From: Runella defluvii
Lineage (GTDB): Bacteria; Bacteroidota; Bacteroidia; Cytophagales; Spirosomataceae
NCBI RefSeq assembly: GCF_014195535.1
Contig: NZ_JACIBY010000003.1
Coordinates: 594,347 to 658,346 of the forward strand
Reading direction: 5' to 3'
Length of the DNA stretch: 64,000 nucleotides
In this document: positions 8,752-18,038 of the stretch, in pieces
Position numbering within the stretch: position 1 is the stretch's first letter
How the letters are laid out: each line of letters opens with the position of its first letter
Made by a program: the position numbers and the translations under genes
The notes under the pieces: model-generated
Told to the model about the DNA's origin: nothing
The model's input: the letters and a program-made list of their open reading frames with translations, nothing else
Databases searched by the model: none

Positions 8752-11088
8752 TTAGGAGGGTTTTTCCCCTTTCTTCATCCGATTAGTAATCGACAACAAC
8801 AAAGCAGGCAACAGAATCAAGTTGGTACACATCGCTACCAAAAGCGTGATAGAAACCATGACCCCCATCGCCGCCGTTCCGCCAAAACTTGACGCGGCAA
8901 AAATGGCAAATCCACAGAACAAAATCGCCGCCGTGTAAATCATGCTCAAGCCCGTTCCAAAAATCGCTTTGCTAATCGCGACCGTTGGGGGATGGCCATT
9001 TTTGTAAATTTCCTGACGATAACGCGTCAAGAAATACACCGTACCGTCGGAAGCAATCCCAAACGTGATGCTAAAAATCAGAATCGTGGTAGGCTTAAAG
9101 TAAATATCAAAAAAGCCCATTATACCCGCCGTCAGCGCCAGAGGAATCAAACAGGGAAGTTTTGACAACAAAATAATGGGCACCGAACGGAAGAGAATCA
9201 TCCCGACCAAAGCAATCAGGACAATGGCAATAAGCAAGCTTTCGTATAAGTTGCCCAACAAGTAATCGTTGCTTTTCAGAAACACCAAACTATGTCCCGT
9301 TAGGCTTACATTGTAGTCTTTGGGACTAAAAATAGAATCAACTTTCGGACGAATTTCTTTCAACAACTCTTTAATGCGTTCTGAACCCACATCGGCCATT
9401 TGAAAACTCACCCGCGTAATGCTGCGGTCTTTGTTCAAAAACGTATTCAACTGCTTCGCTCCTGCTCCATTTTGGCCTTGCCCTTGCACAAAATCTGACA
9501 ATTTCGACAACTCCATTGCCCCAGGAAGTACGTAATACTTGGCATCGCCCCCGCGATAGGCTTGGTATAAAAAGCGCGATGCTTCCACCGCCGAAACAGG
9601 TTTTGAAAACTCTGGGTAATCGGCAAGTGCATTTTGGAGTGCTTTAATTTTGTACAATGTTCGAGCTTGATTTCCAAATACACCGTTGGGTTGTTTGGTA
9701 TCAATCATTACTTCAAACGGTAGAACTCCATTGAAGTTTTTCTCAAAAAAGCGCAAATCCACGTAGATTTTATCATTTTTGGGCAAGTCATCCACCACAT
9801 ACCCAATGGCCTTGATTTTGGTTATTCCATACGCAGAAATCAAAATCATAGCCACCATCACCAGGTAAATAGCGCGGCGTTTGTTGTGTACCAAATAATC
9901 TACTTTTGTCAGGATTCCCACCGCCCATTTTCCGTCCAAATGACGTAAATGACGCGCTTTTGGAATATCCATGTAGTGTAACGTGATGGGCAACAACACC
10001 AAACAAAGCACATACGTGACCATCACACAGATAGCCGCAACCACGCCAAACTCCACCAACAAAGCACTATTGGTAAAATAAAACACCCCAAAACCAATGG
10101 CCGTGGTGACATTGGCCAGCAAAATCGACAGCCCGATTTGTTTCACCATTTCGGCAATGGCCTCGTCTTTATTGCCGTGCGTTTTGAGTTCTTGTTGGTA
10201 TTTATTGATTAAGAAAATACAGTTCGGCACACCAATCACAATCAACAACGGCGGAATCAACCCCGTGAGGGCCGTAATTTTATACTCAAAGAGCTGCAAA
10301 GTACCAATCGAAAACACAACCCCAATGAGCACGACGACGATAGAAAGAAGGGTAAGGCGGAAAGAGCGAAAGAAAACCCACAAAATAAAGGCCGTCACGA
10401 CCACTGCCAAAATCATAAACAACGTCATTTCGCTCGAAATCTTCTTCATCATCGTTGTTCGGATGAAGGGCATACCCGAAAAATGAAGCTCAGTATTGTG
10501 CTTAACGGCAAATTCGTTTGAAAACTTCGCAACATCCTCTACAATCGACAATCGGCGCTTTGAGTTTAGCGAAGCTTCGTTGAAGGTTACTAAGATAAGG
10601 GTCGAATTGGTTTTTGAATTCCACACCAACCCATCATAAAACGGCAAATTTTGAATTTGTTTTTTCAGAGTATCCGCCTCCGCTTGGGTCGTTGGAAGCT
10701 GTTTCATGGCGGGAAGAATATCGAAGCGGCTGGCACTGTCGTTTCGTACCACCTTATAAACACTTCCCAGCGAAAGCACATTTTTTATCCCCTCAGTCGA
10801 TTTGATTTTTTGAGCAAGGGCCTCCCAATCGCGAAATTTATTGACTTCAAATAAGTTTTCATCCTGCCAACCAATGACCATTATCGCGCCATCTTCCCCA
10901 AAAAGTTGTCGAAAATATTGGTATTCTTTTTCGGTAGGGTCGTCAGACGGCAGGATACGTGCAAACTTGTACGAAAGCTCAATTTTACTTCCTTCGTACC
11001 CCATAAAAACCGTTGAAACCAGTATGACTGCCAGCCAAATAAACCGATATTTGATGATATTTTGAGCAATATTATTCCACATACGCAA
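8752..11088 (-). CDS. RND superfamily (MMPL/SSD-type) transporter
   Basis: Integral membrane protein of 778 residues with the classical layout of the RND/MMPL group: one N-terminal TM helix, a large periplasmic domain (about 40-215), a cluster of five or six TM helices (about 220-430), a second periplasmic domain (about 430-620) and a final TM cluster. Motifs such as LIPPLLIVIGVPNCIFLINKY and ITFGIASDGTVYFLTRY are the two symmetrical GxxxD/N-type helices of the family. Homologues in Bacteroidetes are annotated as efflux or lipid exporters; cargo is unknown. A -7 box at 11113-11120 (minus strand) fits the start at 11088; an ATG two codons further in (11082) is an alternative. Confidence 0.88.
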   Translation of the reverse strand: MRMWNNIAQNIIKYRFIWLAVILVSTVFMGYEGSKIELSYKFARILPSDDPTEKEYQYFRQLFGEDGAIMVIGWQDENLFEVNKFRDWEALAQKIKSTEGIKNVLSLGSVYKVVRNDSASRFDILPAMKQLPTTQAEADTLKKQIQNLPFYDGLVWNSKTNSTLILVTFNEASLNSKRRLSIVEDVAKFSNEFAVKHNTELHFSGMPFIRTTMMKKISSEMTLFMILAVVVTAFILWVFFRSFRLTLLSIVVVLIGVVFSIGTLQLFEYKITALTGLIPPLLIVIGVPNCIFLINKYQQELKTHGNKDEAIAEMVKQIGLSILLANVTTAIGFGVFYFTNSALLVEFGVVAAICVMVTYVLCLVLLPITLHYMDIPKARHLRHLDGKWAVGILTKVDYLVHNKRRAIYLVMVAMILISAYGITKIKAIGYVVDDLPKNDKIYVDLRFFEKNFNGVLPFEVMIDTKQPNGVFGNQARTLYKIKALQNALADYPEFSKPVSAVEASRFLYQAYRGGDAKYYVLPGAMELSKLSDFVQGQGQNGAGAKQLNTFLNKDRSITRVSFQMADVGSERIKELLKEIRPKVDSIFSPKDYNVSLTGHSLVFLKSNDYLLGNLYESLLIAIVLIALVGMILFRSVPIILLSKLPCLIPLALTAGIMGFFDIYFKPTTILIFSITFGIASDGTVYFLTRYRQEIYKNGHPPTVAISKAIFGTGLSMIYTAAILFCGFAIFAASSFGGTAAMGVMVSITLLVAMCTNLILLPALLLSITNRMKKGEKPS

Positions 11089-11112
11089 TGGTGCTTTGTT
11101 TTACGAAAGTCG

Positions 11113-11120
11113 CAAAGATA
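11113..11120 (-). promoter_or_regulatory. -7 promoter box of the RND transporter gene
   Basis: Reads TATCTTTG on the minus strand, 24 bases upstream of the ATG at 11088; a perfect TAnnTTTG match. Confidence 0.45.
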
Positions 11121-11190
11121 CTCAGCCTTCCCGTGATTCAGCCTAAAAAAGTAAAGTTTATTGTCCATCATGAAGGTCAATAGAAAATAA

Positions 11191-11218
11191 AAATGCCCCG
11201 ATTTTCATCGAGGCATTT
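11191..11218 (-). terminator. Intrinsic terminator after the M28 peptidase gene
   Basis: Twelve-base-pair stem with one mismatch (minus-strand arms AAATGCCTCGAT and ATCGGGGCATTT) around a GAAA tetraloop, followed on the minus strand by TTATTTTC. It lies 20 bases beyond the stop of the M28 gene. Confidence 0.8.
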
Positions 11219-11238
11219 CGCATTTACAAGCTCGTTTA

Positions 11239-12450
11239 TTATTTAAAAGTAACAGGCAACGTCAATTTATCAGCCCCTCGCTGCACTTCTGCTTCTACGG
11301 TTTGGCCTTTTTCAAATTTTCCCAACGCACCCATATAATCGTAAATGGTATTGAGGGTATATTTATCCAAACGTAAAATCAAATCACCACCTTTGATACC
11401 CGCCGCTTCGCCAGGACGATTTTTAGAGACCCCATCCACCTTGATACCTGGCCCATTGAAAGAATAATCGAGCAAAAGCCCCATCGTCACTTTGAAACTC
11501 ATATTGCGGGCCATTGGCATGGCAGTTTCGCGGTATTCTAAACGATTAGGAAGTTTATCAACGGCGTTCACAATCCCAACCACTGAATTGAGAATTTTAG
11601 CTTCTCCTTCAAAGTTAATTAGTTCAATGTCGTCGCTTGGCTTGTGGTAATCGCCGTGAACCCCCGTAAAGAAGAACAAAACAGGGATTTTCTTTACATA
11701 AAACGACGTGTGGTCGGAAGCGCCTGCGCCTGCGGAGTCAATTTTAAATGCCATTTTATCGCGTTCCAACACGGGAGGAATCACTTGCCCCCAGCTAGGA
11801 CTTGTTCCCCACCCACCTACAGTAATTGCTTTATTAGGGTCAAAACGGCCAATCATGTCAAAATTGAGCATTAAATTCACCGTTGATAAGTCGATCGTAG
11901 GGTTGTTGGCGTAGTATTTTGAGCCTAACAATCCAAGTTCCTCAGCCGAAAAGCAAATGAAGAGGAAGTTATGTTTTTCTTTGACTTTGTTTTTGGCAAA
12001 ATGCCGCGCTAATTCCAACACACCTGCCACACCCGACGCGTTGTCGTCGGCACCATTATGAATTTTACCTTTACTGTCAGGAATCAACGAGCCACGCTGA
12101 TACCCTTCGCCGAGGTGGTCATAGTGCGCTCCGATGACAATGGTACGGTCGGCCCCGTTATCCAAAAAACCAACCACATTGCGGGCGTCCAACACGTGTA
12201 CGGTATCAAGATTCGCCTTAAAAGGCTGTTCGTAGCCATTGGTGCCTTTGGGTTGAAGCCCAATTTCTTTGAAATACTTCGCAATATAATCCGCCGACAT
12301 TTTTTCTTCCTTCGTCCCCGTCCCACGGCCTTTCAGTTCGTCGGATGCCAAGTAAGAAATATGTTTTTGGACGTTTTTGGCAGAAATGTCTGATTTCTGG
12401 GCGTACAATGAACCCGCTGCCAAGCAAGCTACTAATAGTATTTTTTTCAT
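11239..12450 (-). CDS. M28-family zinc aminopeptidase with C-terminal PDZ domain
   Basis: I start this at the ATG at 12450, giving 403 residues beginning with a signal peptide (MKKILLVACLAAGSLYAQ). The open frame continues 110 codons upstream without a stop; that part is annotated separately. The M28 catalytic domain shows the metal/active-site motifs GAHYDHLG, NGADDNASG, SAEELGLLG and NFDMIGR, with a final metal His in GASDHTSFY. The last ~90 residues form a PDZ domain (GPGIKVDGV, GIKGGDLIL), which usually binds C-termini or regulates access. It is a secreted or periplasmic di-zinc exopeptidase. It lies downstream of peptide deformylase on the same strand and ends at a hairpin terminator. 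Confidence 0.88.
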   Translation of the reverse strand: MKKILLVACLAAGSLYAQKSDISAKNVQKHISYLASDELKGRGTGTKEEKMSADYIAKYFKEIGLQPKGTNGYEQPFKANLDTVHVLDARNVVGFLDNGADRTIVIGAHYDHLGEGYQRGSLIPDSKGKIHNGADDNASGVAGVLELARHFAKNKVKEKHNFLFICFSAEELGLLGSKYYANNPTIDLSTVNLMLNFDMIGRFDPNKAITVGGWGTSPSWGQVIPPVLERDKMAFKIDSAGAGASDHTSFYVKKIPVLFFFTGVHGDYHKPSDDIELINFEGEAKILNSVVGIVNAVDKLPNRLEYRETAMPMARNMSFKVTMGLLLDYSFNGPGIKVDGVSKNRPGEAAGIKGGDLILRLDKYTLNTIYDYMGALGKFEKGQTVEAEVQRGADKLTLPVTFK

Positions 12451-12768
12451 TAGAGGAATGTGATGAGTGAATAGTTTAGAGTTTGCATCTTCAACAAGTT
12501 TAGTCAAGGCCAATATACCGTGTGCAATACGGGTTAGTTCGTCATGAATCCACTCAAAACCATAAGGCGTTTCAAGCAATTCTATGTTTTTTTTACCACT
12601 TAAAATATGGTTTGGGTGATTCATCCACCCAATAAACTGCGGCAATTCTCCAAAAACATCCTCCCCACATTTACATAACACCGCAAGTTGAAGAGAATAT
12701 TCCTCGACATCTTTTCCTATTGGCACAGAAATGATTTCAAGTTCGCCCCAATTATTTACCTCAAACAT
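12451..12768 (-). other. Coding-like in-frame segment upstream of the M28 signal peptide
   Basis: From the ATG at 12768 (MFEVNNWGELEI) about 106 codons run without a stop straight into the M28 signal peptide at 12450. Composition looks like a soluble small protein (CKCGEDVFGELPQF, GFEWIHDELTRIAHG) rather than a noncoding leader. A signal peptide cannot work from residue 107, so either this is a separate small gene whose stop codon was lost or never needed, or an upstream cytosolic gene became fused by a frameshift. The final ~13 codons before 12450 (LFTHHIPL) look like the untranslated leader of the peptidase. I do not recognise the family. Confidence 0.4.
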
Positions 12769-12868
12769 CGTACATGGCATTTGGCGTAAAAATAATGACT
12801 ATTTTACATAACAACCCTGTGAAAAATGTTTTAATTATAAGTTCTTACCTACGAATTTACGAAGCCTA

Positions 12869-13366
12869 CTACTTCGAGGGCGTAGGTCTCCAACGAAACG
12901 ACTGTGTATCAATCGCGCGCATGGTACACAGAATGCCATCAAGATGGTCGTATTCATGTTGCAAAAGTTCTGACAACGCATCTTCCATCGGCCATTCTTG
13001 CGGCTGCCAGTGTTCATCGAAATATTTTATGGTCAACGACTTATGGCGCTTTACTTTAACCAACAAATTGGGAAAGCTCATGCAGTCGTCCCACAGCTCA
13101 AACGTTTCTTCGCTCAAATTCACCAGTTCTGGATTAATAAAAACTACGGGGCGGTCTATGTTCATGTAAATCAACCGTTTCATAATTCCTAGCTGCGGTG
13201 CAGCAATGGCTCGTCCAAAGCCATATTTTGTGCGTACTTCTTGCATTACATTGTGGAGGTCGGCCACCCAGCCCAACAACTCGTCGTACTCTTCGGGTAA
13301 AACAGGGGCACATACCTCGTACAATCGCGGGTCGCCCAGTAAAAGTAAATCGGCTAATGTTTTCAT
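12869..13366 (-). CDS. def: Peptide deformylase-like protein
   Basis: Protein of 165 residues, slightly short of the usual 170-190. The three deformylase motifs are present in order: motif 1 as GRAIAAPQLG (51-60, canonical GxGLAAPQ), motif 2 as DDCMSFP with the metal-ligand Cys95 (canonical EGCLS), and motif 3 as QHEYDHLDG with His137, Glu138 and His141. It would remove the N-formyl group from nascent proteins. The Glu-Gly-to-Asp-Asp and Leu-to-Met changes in motif 2 mark it as a divergent type, possibly a second deformylase. All metal ligands and the catalytic Glu are kept, so activity is likely. Confidence 0.85.
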   Translation of the reverse strand: MKTLADLLLLGDPRLYEVCAPVLPEEYDELLGWVADLHNVMQEVRTKYGFGRAIAAPQLGIMKRLIYMNIDRPVVFINPELVNLSEETFELWDDCMSFPNLLVKVKRHKSLTIKYFDEHWQPQEWPMEDALSELLQHEYDHLDGILCTMRAIDTQSFRWRPTPSK

Positions 13367-13413
13367 CTTTTTCTTCGTGTCTAAGCACCGTTGTAAATCA
13401 AAATCTTATGTGT

Positions 13414-13795
13414 GGTTGGTTTCTCAAAACCAACCAACTCAGCTTTCTCAAAACCCTTACAAACGAGGTTTTGAGAAACCTCTAGTGTCAGATTTGAGAA
13501 TCTGACGTCACTCGTGAGGTGCGGTTGGTTTCTCGTGATGTGCCGTTGGTTTCTCAAAACCAACCAACTCGGGTCTCTTAAAACCCTTGAAAACGAGGTT
13601 TTGAGAAACCTCCAACGTCAGATTTGAGAATCTGACGCCACTCGTGAGGTGCCGTTGGTTTCTCGTGATGTGCCGTTGGTTTCTCAAAACCAACCAACTC
13701 AGGTCTCTCAAAACCAACCGACTCAGCTTTCTCAAAACCCTTACAAACGAGGTTTTGAGAAACCTCTTGCGTCAGATTTGAGAATCTGACGCCAC
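13414..13795. repeat. Three tandem 130-bp units built of tetraloop hairpins
   Basis: The motif GGTTGGTTT-CTCA-AAACCAACC recurs at 13414, 13544 and 13674, a period of exactly 130 bases. Each unit carries three kinds of hairpin: the GGTTGGTTT stem with CTCA loop, a GAGGTTT stem with TGAG loop, and a CGTCAGATT stem with TGAG loop. The second and third units also contain a half hairpin (GTTGGTTTCTC followed by GTGATG). All short ORFs here are by-products of the repeats. The whole gap 13367-13888 has no real gene. Confidence 0.85.
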
Positions 13796-13888
13796 TCACA
13801 AACTCTTTATAATAAGTAGCGAGTATCTTAGACCTTTTTGAGACTTTATTTCATAAGCATTCATTCGCCCCTAAAACCCCAACCAGCA

Positions 13889-16801
13889 ATGCAAAATACA
13901 GCAATAAAACTCATACTATTACTGGGTTTTGTTTCGGTTTTTTCTTTCACAGGAACGGATACCCTCCAAAACGAATACCGAGCGGAAGGTGCTGCCGATT
14001 CCAACCGTGTCTATGTTCCCGACGACCTTGAAGCTACCCTCTGGGCCGAAGCACCGTTGTTTTACAATCCTACCAACATGGACATTGACGCCAAAGGGAG
14101 GGTTTGGATTACGGAGGCCGTCAACTACCGCAATTTTAACAATAAACCTGACCAAAAGCTCACCTTCAACGAAGGCGACCGAGTCATGATTCTGGAAGAT
14201 ACCGACGGTGATGGGAAGGCTGACAAATCGAAGGTGTTTGTCCAAGACAAAGACTTGGTAGCACCGCTGGGCATTGGGGTCATTGGCAATAAAGTGGTGG
14301 TAAGCTGCGCTCCCAATATTATCATTTATACCGACGAAAACGGCGACGACATTCCCGACAAAAAAGAGATTTTTTTAACGGGTTTTGGCGGCCTCGACCA
14401 CGACCATTCGCTGCATTCGCTCACGGCTGGCCCCGACGGAAGGTGGCATTTTAACACAGGAAATGCGGGACCGCACAATGTCAACGATAAAAGTGGTTGG
14501 ACACTGCGCTCGGGGAGTATTTATACAGGAGGAACACCCTACAACAAAGAAAACCAAGGCAATCAAAAAAGCGACGATGGCCGAATTTGGGTAGGTGGCC
14601 TGTCGTTGCGGATGAATGCCGACGGAACGGGTCTCAAAGTAATGGCGCACAATTTTAGGAATAGTTACGAAATAGCCATCGACAGCTACGGCGATTATTG
14701 GCAAAATGATAACGACGACCAAGTAGTCACGTGCCGCACGAGTTGGGTCATGGAAGGCTCTAACGCAGGCTATTTTAGTGCCGACGGTACGCGTACTTGG
14801 CAGGCCGACCGACGACCTAGCCAAGACATGTTTACGACCCACTGGCACCAAGAAGACCCTGGCGTTTTGCTCGCGGGTGACAACACGGGCGCAGGCTCTC
14901 CCACGGGTATGCTCGTGTATGAAGGCGACGCCTTGGGTGAAAAATACCGAGGTACCGTTCTCAGCTGCGAAGCAGGTCGAAATGTGGTATGGGCGTATTG
15001 GCCTAAAGCCAAAGGGGCTGGTTTTGACTTTTCTCAACGGGTCGATTTTATCAGTAGCTTTCCCAAAGTCGAAGAACACTACATTTGGCACGAAACGGGC
15101 AAAGACAAACGTAAGTGGTTCCGCCCCAGCGATGCCGCTACGGGCCCAGACGGCGCTATTTACGTCGCCGATTGGTACGACCCCGTGGTAGGTGGCCACC
15201 AAATGCACGATAAAAAAGGCTACGGACGGATTTACCGAATCACGCCCAAAGGCAAAAAGTTAAGTACACCCACCTTAGATCTCGGCTCGGTCAAGGGACA
15301 AATCGAAGCCCTTAAAAACCCCGCCATCAACGTCAGAAACCTAGGTTTTGTGGCGTTACAAGCCCAAGGCGAAAAAGTAATTCCCGCCGTCAAAGCCTTG
15401 CTGGGAGACGCCAATCCGTTTGTGCAAGCGCGCGCGGTGTGGTTGTTGGCTCAATTGGGGGCAGCTGGAAAAACCGAAGTAGAACAACTTCTGCTTCAAA
15501 GTACTGACGCTCGGCTCCAAACTGCGGCATTTCGGGCGTTGAAGCACGACATTACGCCTTCAAGTTCGCCCCAAGAAATAGCCCAACAAGTGGATTTGTG
15601 CCAAAAAGCGCTCAAAGTGGCTTCCCTCCCACTTTACCGCGAAATTGCCATTTCGTTGCGGGATGTTCCTTACGCTGCTATGGCAAGTCTGATTTCGCCG
15701 CTCGAAGCTGCTTTTGATGGAAAAGACCGTTATTATTTAGAAGCCTTAGGAACGGCTTTGGACGGAAAAGAAGAAAGTTATTTCCAGAAAGTTCGTCCTC
15801 AATGGCCTCAAAATGCCGCCAAATGGACGCCCCAACAAGCGTGGATGGCGTGGCGACTTCATCCAAAAGCAGCCTTGGTCGATTTAAAAACGCGAGCGTC
15901 CTCTCCAACTCTCTCTTCTGAAGAGCGCAAACGAGCCATCACCGCCATTGCGTTTATAAAAGACAAATCGGCCGCGCTTGCCATGCTTGATTTAACCAAA
16001 AGTACCTTGAAAGACGTAGCCGAACAGGCGTTTTATTGGGTCAATTTCCGCAAAACCAACGATTGGCAGTCGTTGCTTGATTGGCAGGAAGCGGCGGCCA
16101 CGCAACTCAGTCCCGCTCAAAAACAGATGTTGACTTGGAAAGACATCATGACCGATGCCAATGCCCCCATCGCAAAACGCGAAGAGGCGGCAAAAACGCT
16201 TGCTGGGGATGTATTTGGGGGACAATTGCTACTCGCTGCCGCCAGTGAGAACAAAATTCCGAAAGAGCTACGGCCGCTCATTGCTCAAACCATTTTTAAC
16301 AATCCCGATCGCAGTATTCGGATGATGGCGGGCGATTATTTTCCACGTCCAAGCGGAAAAGGACTGTCGGTAAGCTTAGCCGCAAGCTTTCCCGCCGACC
16401 TTGGTAAAGGCAAACAGATTTTTCAAACACACTGCACGTCGTGTCACCGCTTTCAGCAAGACGGGAAAGAAATTGGCCCTGATTTGACTTTGATTGGGAA
16501 AAAGTTTGATAAAGAGGGATTGTTAGACGCCATCATCAATCCAAGCGCCAGTTTGGCCTTTGGCTACGAACCGTGGATTATTCAAACCAAAGACAAAAAT
16601 ACGTACTACGGTTTTGTGGTGGGCGACGGGGCGAATGTGCTCCTCAGGGATGTTGCGGGCAAAACATCGGCCATTAAAGCGTCACAAATTGCTTCTCGTC
16701 AACAACTTAAAAATAGCTTGATGCCTGAACCGTCATCGTTGGGGCTAAAAGAAAAAGATTTGTCGGATTTGGCAGGGTATCTGCTCGGGTTACCTAAGTA
16801 A
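13889..16801 (+). CDS. PVC-type membrane-bound dehydrogenase/cytochrome c protein with HEAT repeats
   Basis: Protein of 970 residues. I start at the ATG at 13889 because MQNTAIKLILLLGFVSVFSF is a signal peptide; 17 upstream in-frame codons precede it. The N-terminal half is a beta-propeller of the PVC-type dehydrogenase family (VWITEAVNYRNF, GGLDHDHSLHS, GPHNVNDKSGW, DAATGPDGAIYVADWYDP). A middle region of alternating helices looks like HEAT repeats. The C-terminus carries one class I cytochrome c domain with the heme site CTSCH at about residues 849-853 and a likely axial Met in SLMPEP. Such exported proteins are thought to oxidise sugars and pass electrons to the heme domain; the substrate is not known. 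Confidence 0.88.
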   Translation: MQNTAIKLILLLGFVSVFSFTGTDTLQNEYRAEGAADSNRVYVPDDLEATLWAEAPLFYNPTNMDIDAKGRVWITEAVNYRNFNNKPDQKLTFNEGDRVMILEDTDGDGKADKSKVFVQDKDLVAPLGIGVIGNKVVVSCAPNIIIYTDENGDDIPDKKEIFLTGFGGLDHDHSLHSLTAGPDGRWHFNTGNAGPHNVNDKSGWTLRSGSIYTGGTPYNKENQGNQKSDDGRIWVGGLSLRMNADGTGLKVMAHNFRNSYEIAIDSYGDYWQNDNDDQVVTCRTSWVMEGSNAGYFSADGTRTWQADRRPSQDMFTTHWHQEDPGVLLAGDNTGAGSPTGMLVYEGDALGEKYRGTVLSCEAGRNVVWAYWPKAKGAGFDFSQRVDFISSFPKVEEHYIWHETGKDKRKWFRPSDAATGPDGAIYVADWYDPVVGGHQMHDKKGYGRIYRITPKGKKLSTPTLDLGSVKGQIEALKNPAINVRNLGFVALQAQGEKVIPAVKALLGDANPFVQARAVWLLAQLGAAGKTEVEQLLLQSTDARLQTAAFRALKHDITPSSSPQEIAQQVDLCQKALKVASLPLYREIAISLRDVPYAAMASLISPLEAAFDGKDRYYLEALGTALDGKEESYFQKVRPQWPQNAAKWTPQQAWMAWRLHPKAALVDLKTRASSPTLSSEERKRAITAIAFIKDKSAALAMLDLTKSTLKDVAEQAFYWVNFRKTNDWQSLLDWQEAAATQLSPAQKQMLTWKDIMTDANAPIAKREEAAKTLAGDVFGGQLLLAAASENKIPKELRPLIAQTIFNNPDRSIRMMAGDYFPRPSGKGLSVSLAASFPADLGKGKQIFQTHCTSCHRFQQDGKEIGPDLTLIGKKFDKEGLLDAIINPSASLAFGYEPWIIQTKDKNTYYGFVVGDGANVLLRDVAGKTSAIKASQIASRQQLKNSLMPEPSSLGLKEKDLSDLAGYLLGLPK

Positions 16802-16831
16802 GCAAGAGGCAAGAGTCGGACCGTCGCACGG

Positions 16832-16894
16832 CAAGGGGCAAGGGGCAAGGGGCAAGGGGCAAGGGGCAAGGGGCAAGGGGCAAGGGGCAAGGGG
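16832..16894. repeat. Heptanucleotide tandem repeat, nine copies of CAAGGGG
   Basis: Nine perfect copies of CAAGGGG, continued by a partial CAAG. It lies between convergent genes just before the shared terminator. Such repeats are prone to slippage in copy number; here it is outside any real gene. Confidence 0.9.
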
Positions 16895-16903
16895 CAAGAA
16901 AAA

Positions 16904-16946
16904 CTAAAGTAAAGGGCGAATGAGTTCCTTCTGCCCTTTACTTTAG
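16904..16946. terminator. Bidirectional hairpin terminator
   Basis: A perfect 14-bp inverted repeat (CTAAAGTAAAGGGC, right arm 16933-16946) lies between the convergent cytochrome and oxidoreductase genes, 9 bases from the oxidoreductase stop. No long T-run follows on either strand, so function as a terminator is inferred from position. Confidence 0.65.
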
Positions 16947-16955
16947 CCAATAATA

Positions 16956-18038
16956 TTATAAACGAACGACTTCGCCCGTACGCACTGATTCGTCGCACGC
17001 AAACGCGATTTGAAGGCTGTTTACGGCGTCCGCCATGTGGTCGGTTAGGTCAACATCTTCTACGATTGCCTTTAAGAAATAAGCTTGTTCGCGGTTACAA
17101 AGCTCTTGGTGGTCTGGCTCGTCGGTCAGGTTAATCCACTCATCAGGTTTTGTAAATGCGTTGTTTTCGTCAATATCAGCATGGTGATAGCGCAACGACT
17201 CCGTTTTGGTGTGTGCGTCCACGTTGTCCGATTTACCCGCCCCACCTGCATCTTTTGCTACAATCGACACGCAGCCTTTAGGGCCTACCACGTCTTTCAC
17301 AAAAAATGCCGTTTCGCTCATCATCGGGCCCCAGCCTGCTTCGTACCAACCTACGGAACCATCCTCAAAACGAATTTGGAGTTGTCCGTAATTGTAATTT
17401 CCCGCAGGAATATCGTCGGTCAAGCGAGCGCCAATGGCCGATACCCACACTGGTTTTGAACGGGTCATTTGGCACATAACGTCGATGTAATGCACGCCGC
17501 AGTCCACGATTGGGCTAAGGCTTTTCATCAAATTGCGGTGTACGTCCCACATATAGCCGTGGCTTTGCTGGTTGAGATTCATCCTCATTACCAACGGCTT
17601 ACCAAGCGTTTGTGCCAATTCCACAAACTTTTCCCACGACGGATGATGGCGCAAAATATACCCTACCACCAATTTTTTATTGGCTTTCACGGCTGCTTCT
17701 ACCACGCGCTTCGCTCCTTCGACGGTATCAGCAACGGGCTTTTCGATAAATACGTGACAGCCGTGCTCAAAGGCCATGACGGCAAACGCTTCGTGCGTGT
17801 CGGGGTAGGTGGAGATACAAACCGCGTCGGGTTGAGTCGCTTGAAGGGCTTCTGCATAATCGGAATACAATGCGTAACCGCCCCCTAATTTTTCGTTTAG
17901 AACTTCTTTACTTTTTCCCGTTGAGACAATACCACAAATTTCGAAACCTTCAAAATTATGATAGGCTGTGGCGTGAGAGGCGCCCATGTTACCGCATCCA
18001 ACGACAAGGACGCGCACTGGTTTGGGGGATGTTGACAT
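16956..18038 (-). CDS. Gfo/Idh/MocA-family NAD(P)-dependent oxidoreductase
   Basis: Protein of 360 residues with an N-terminal Rossmann domain (VLVVGCGNMGASHATAY) and the family hallmark EKPVADT containing the catalytic-type Lys. The C-terminal alpha/beta dimerisation domain follows. No signal peptide is present, so it is cytoplasmic. Family members oxidise or reduce sugars, inositols or their derivatives; the substrate here is open. It is a single gene between a convergent cytochrome gene and the metE leader. Confidence 0.9.
   Translation of the reverse strand: MSTSPKPVRVLVVGCGNMGASHATAYHNFEGFEICGIVSTGKSKEVLNEKLGGGYALYSDYAEALQATQPDAVCISTYPDTHEAFAVMAFEHGCHVFIEKPVADTVEGAKRVVEAAVKANKKLVVGYILRHHPSWEKFVELAQTLGKPLVMRMNLNQQSHGYMWDVHRNLMKSLSPIVDCGVHYIDVMCQMTRSKPVWVSAIGARLTDDIPAGNYNYGQLQIRFEDGSVGWYEAGWGPMMSETAFFVKDVVGPKGCVSIVAKDAGGAGKSDNVDAHTKTESLRYHHADIDENNAFTKPDEWINLTDEPDHQELCNREQAYFLKAIVEDVDLTDHMADAVNSLQIAFACDESVRTGEVVRL

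Noticed and set aside
13381..13799. CRISPR array (regular repeats at 13.4 kb).
   Set aside because: The sequences between repeats are themselves repeated at a 130-bp period; there are no unique spacers and no cas genes.
14375..15208. A 277-codon open frame antisense to the PVC-type cytochrome gene.
   Set aside because: It lies wholly inside a gene with strong family motifs, and its composition is that of a complement frame; no start signals.
16699..16998. Open frame with repeated LPLAPCP on the minus strand.
   Set aside because: It is translation of the CAAGGGG tandem repeat.
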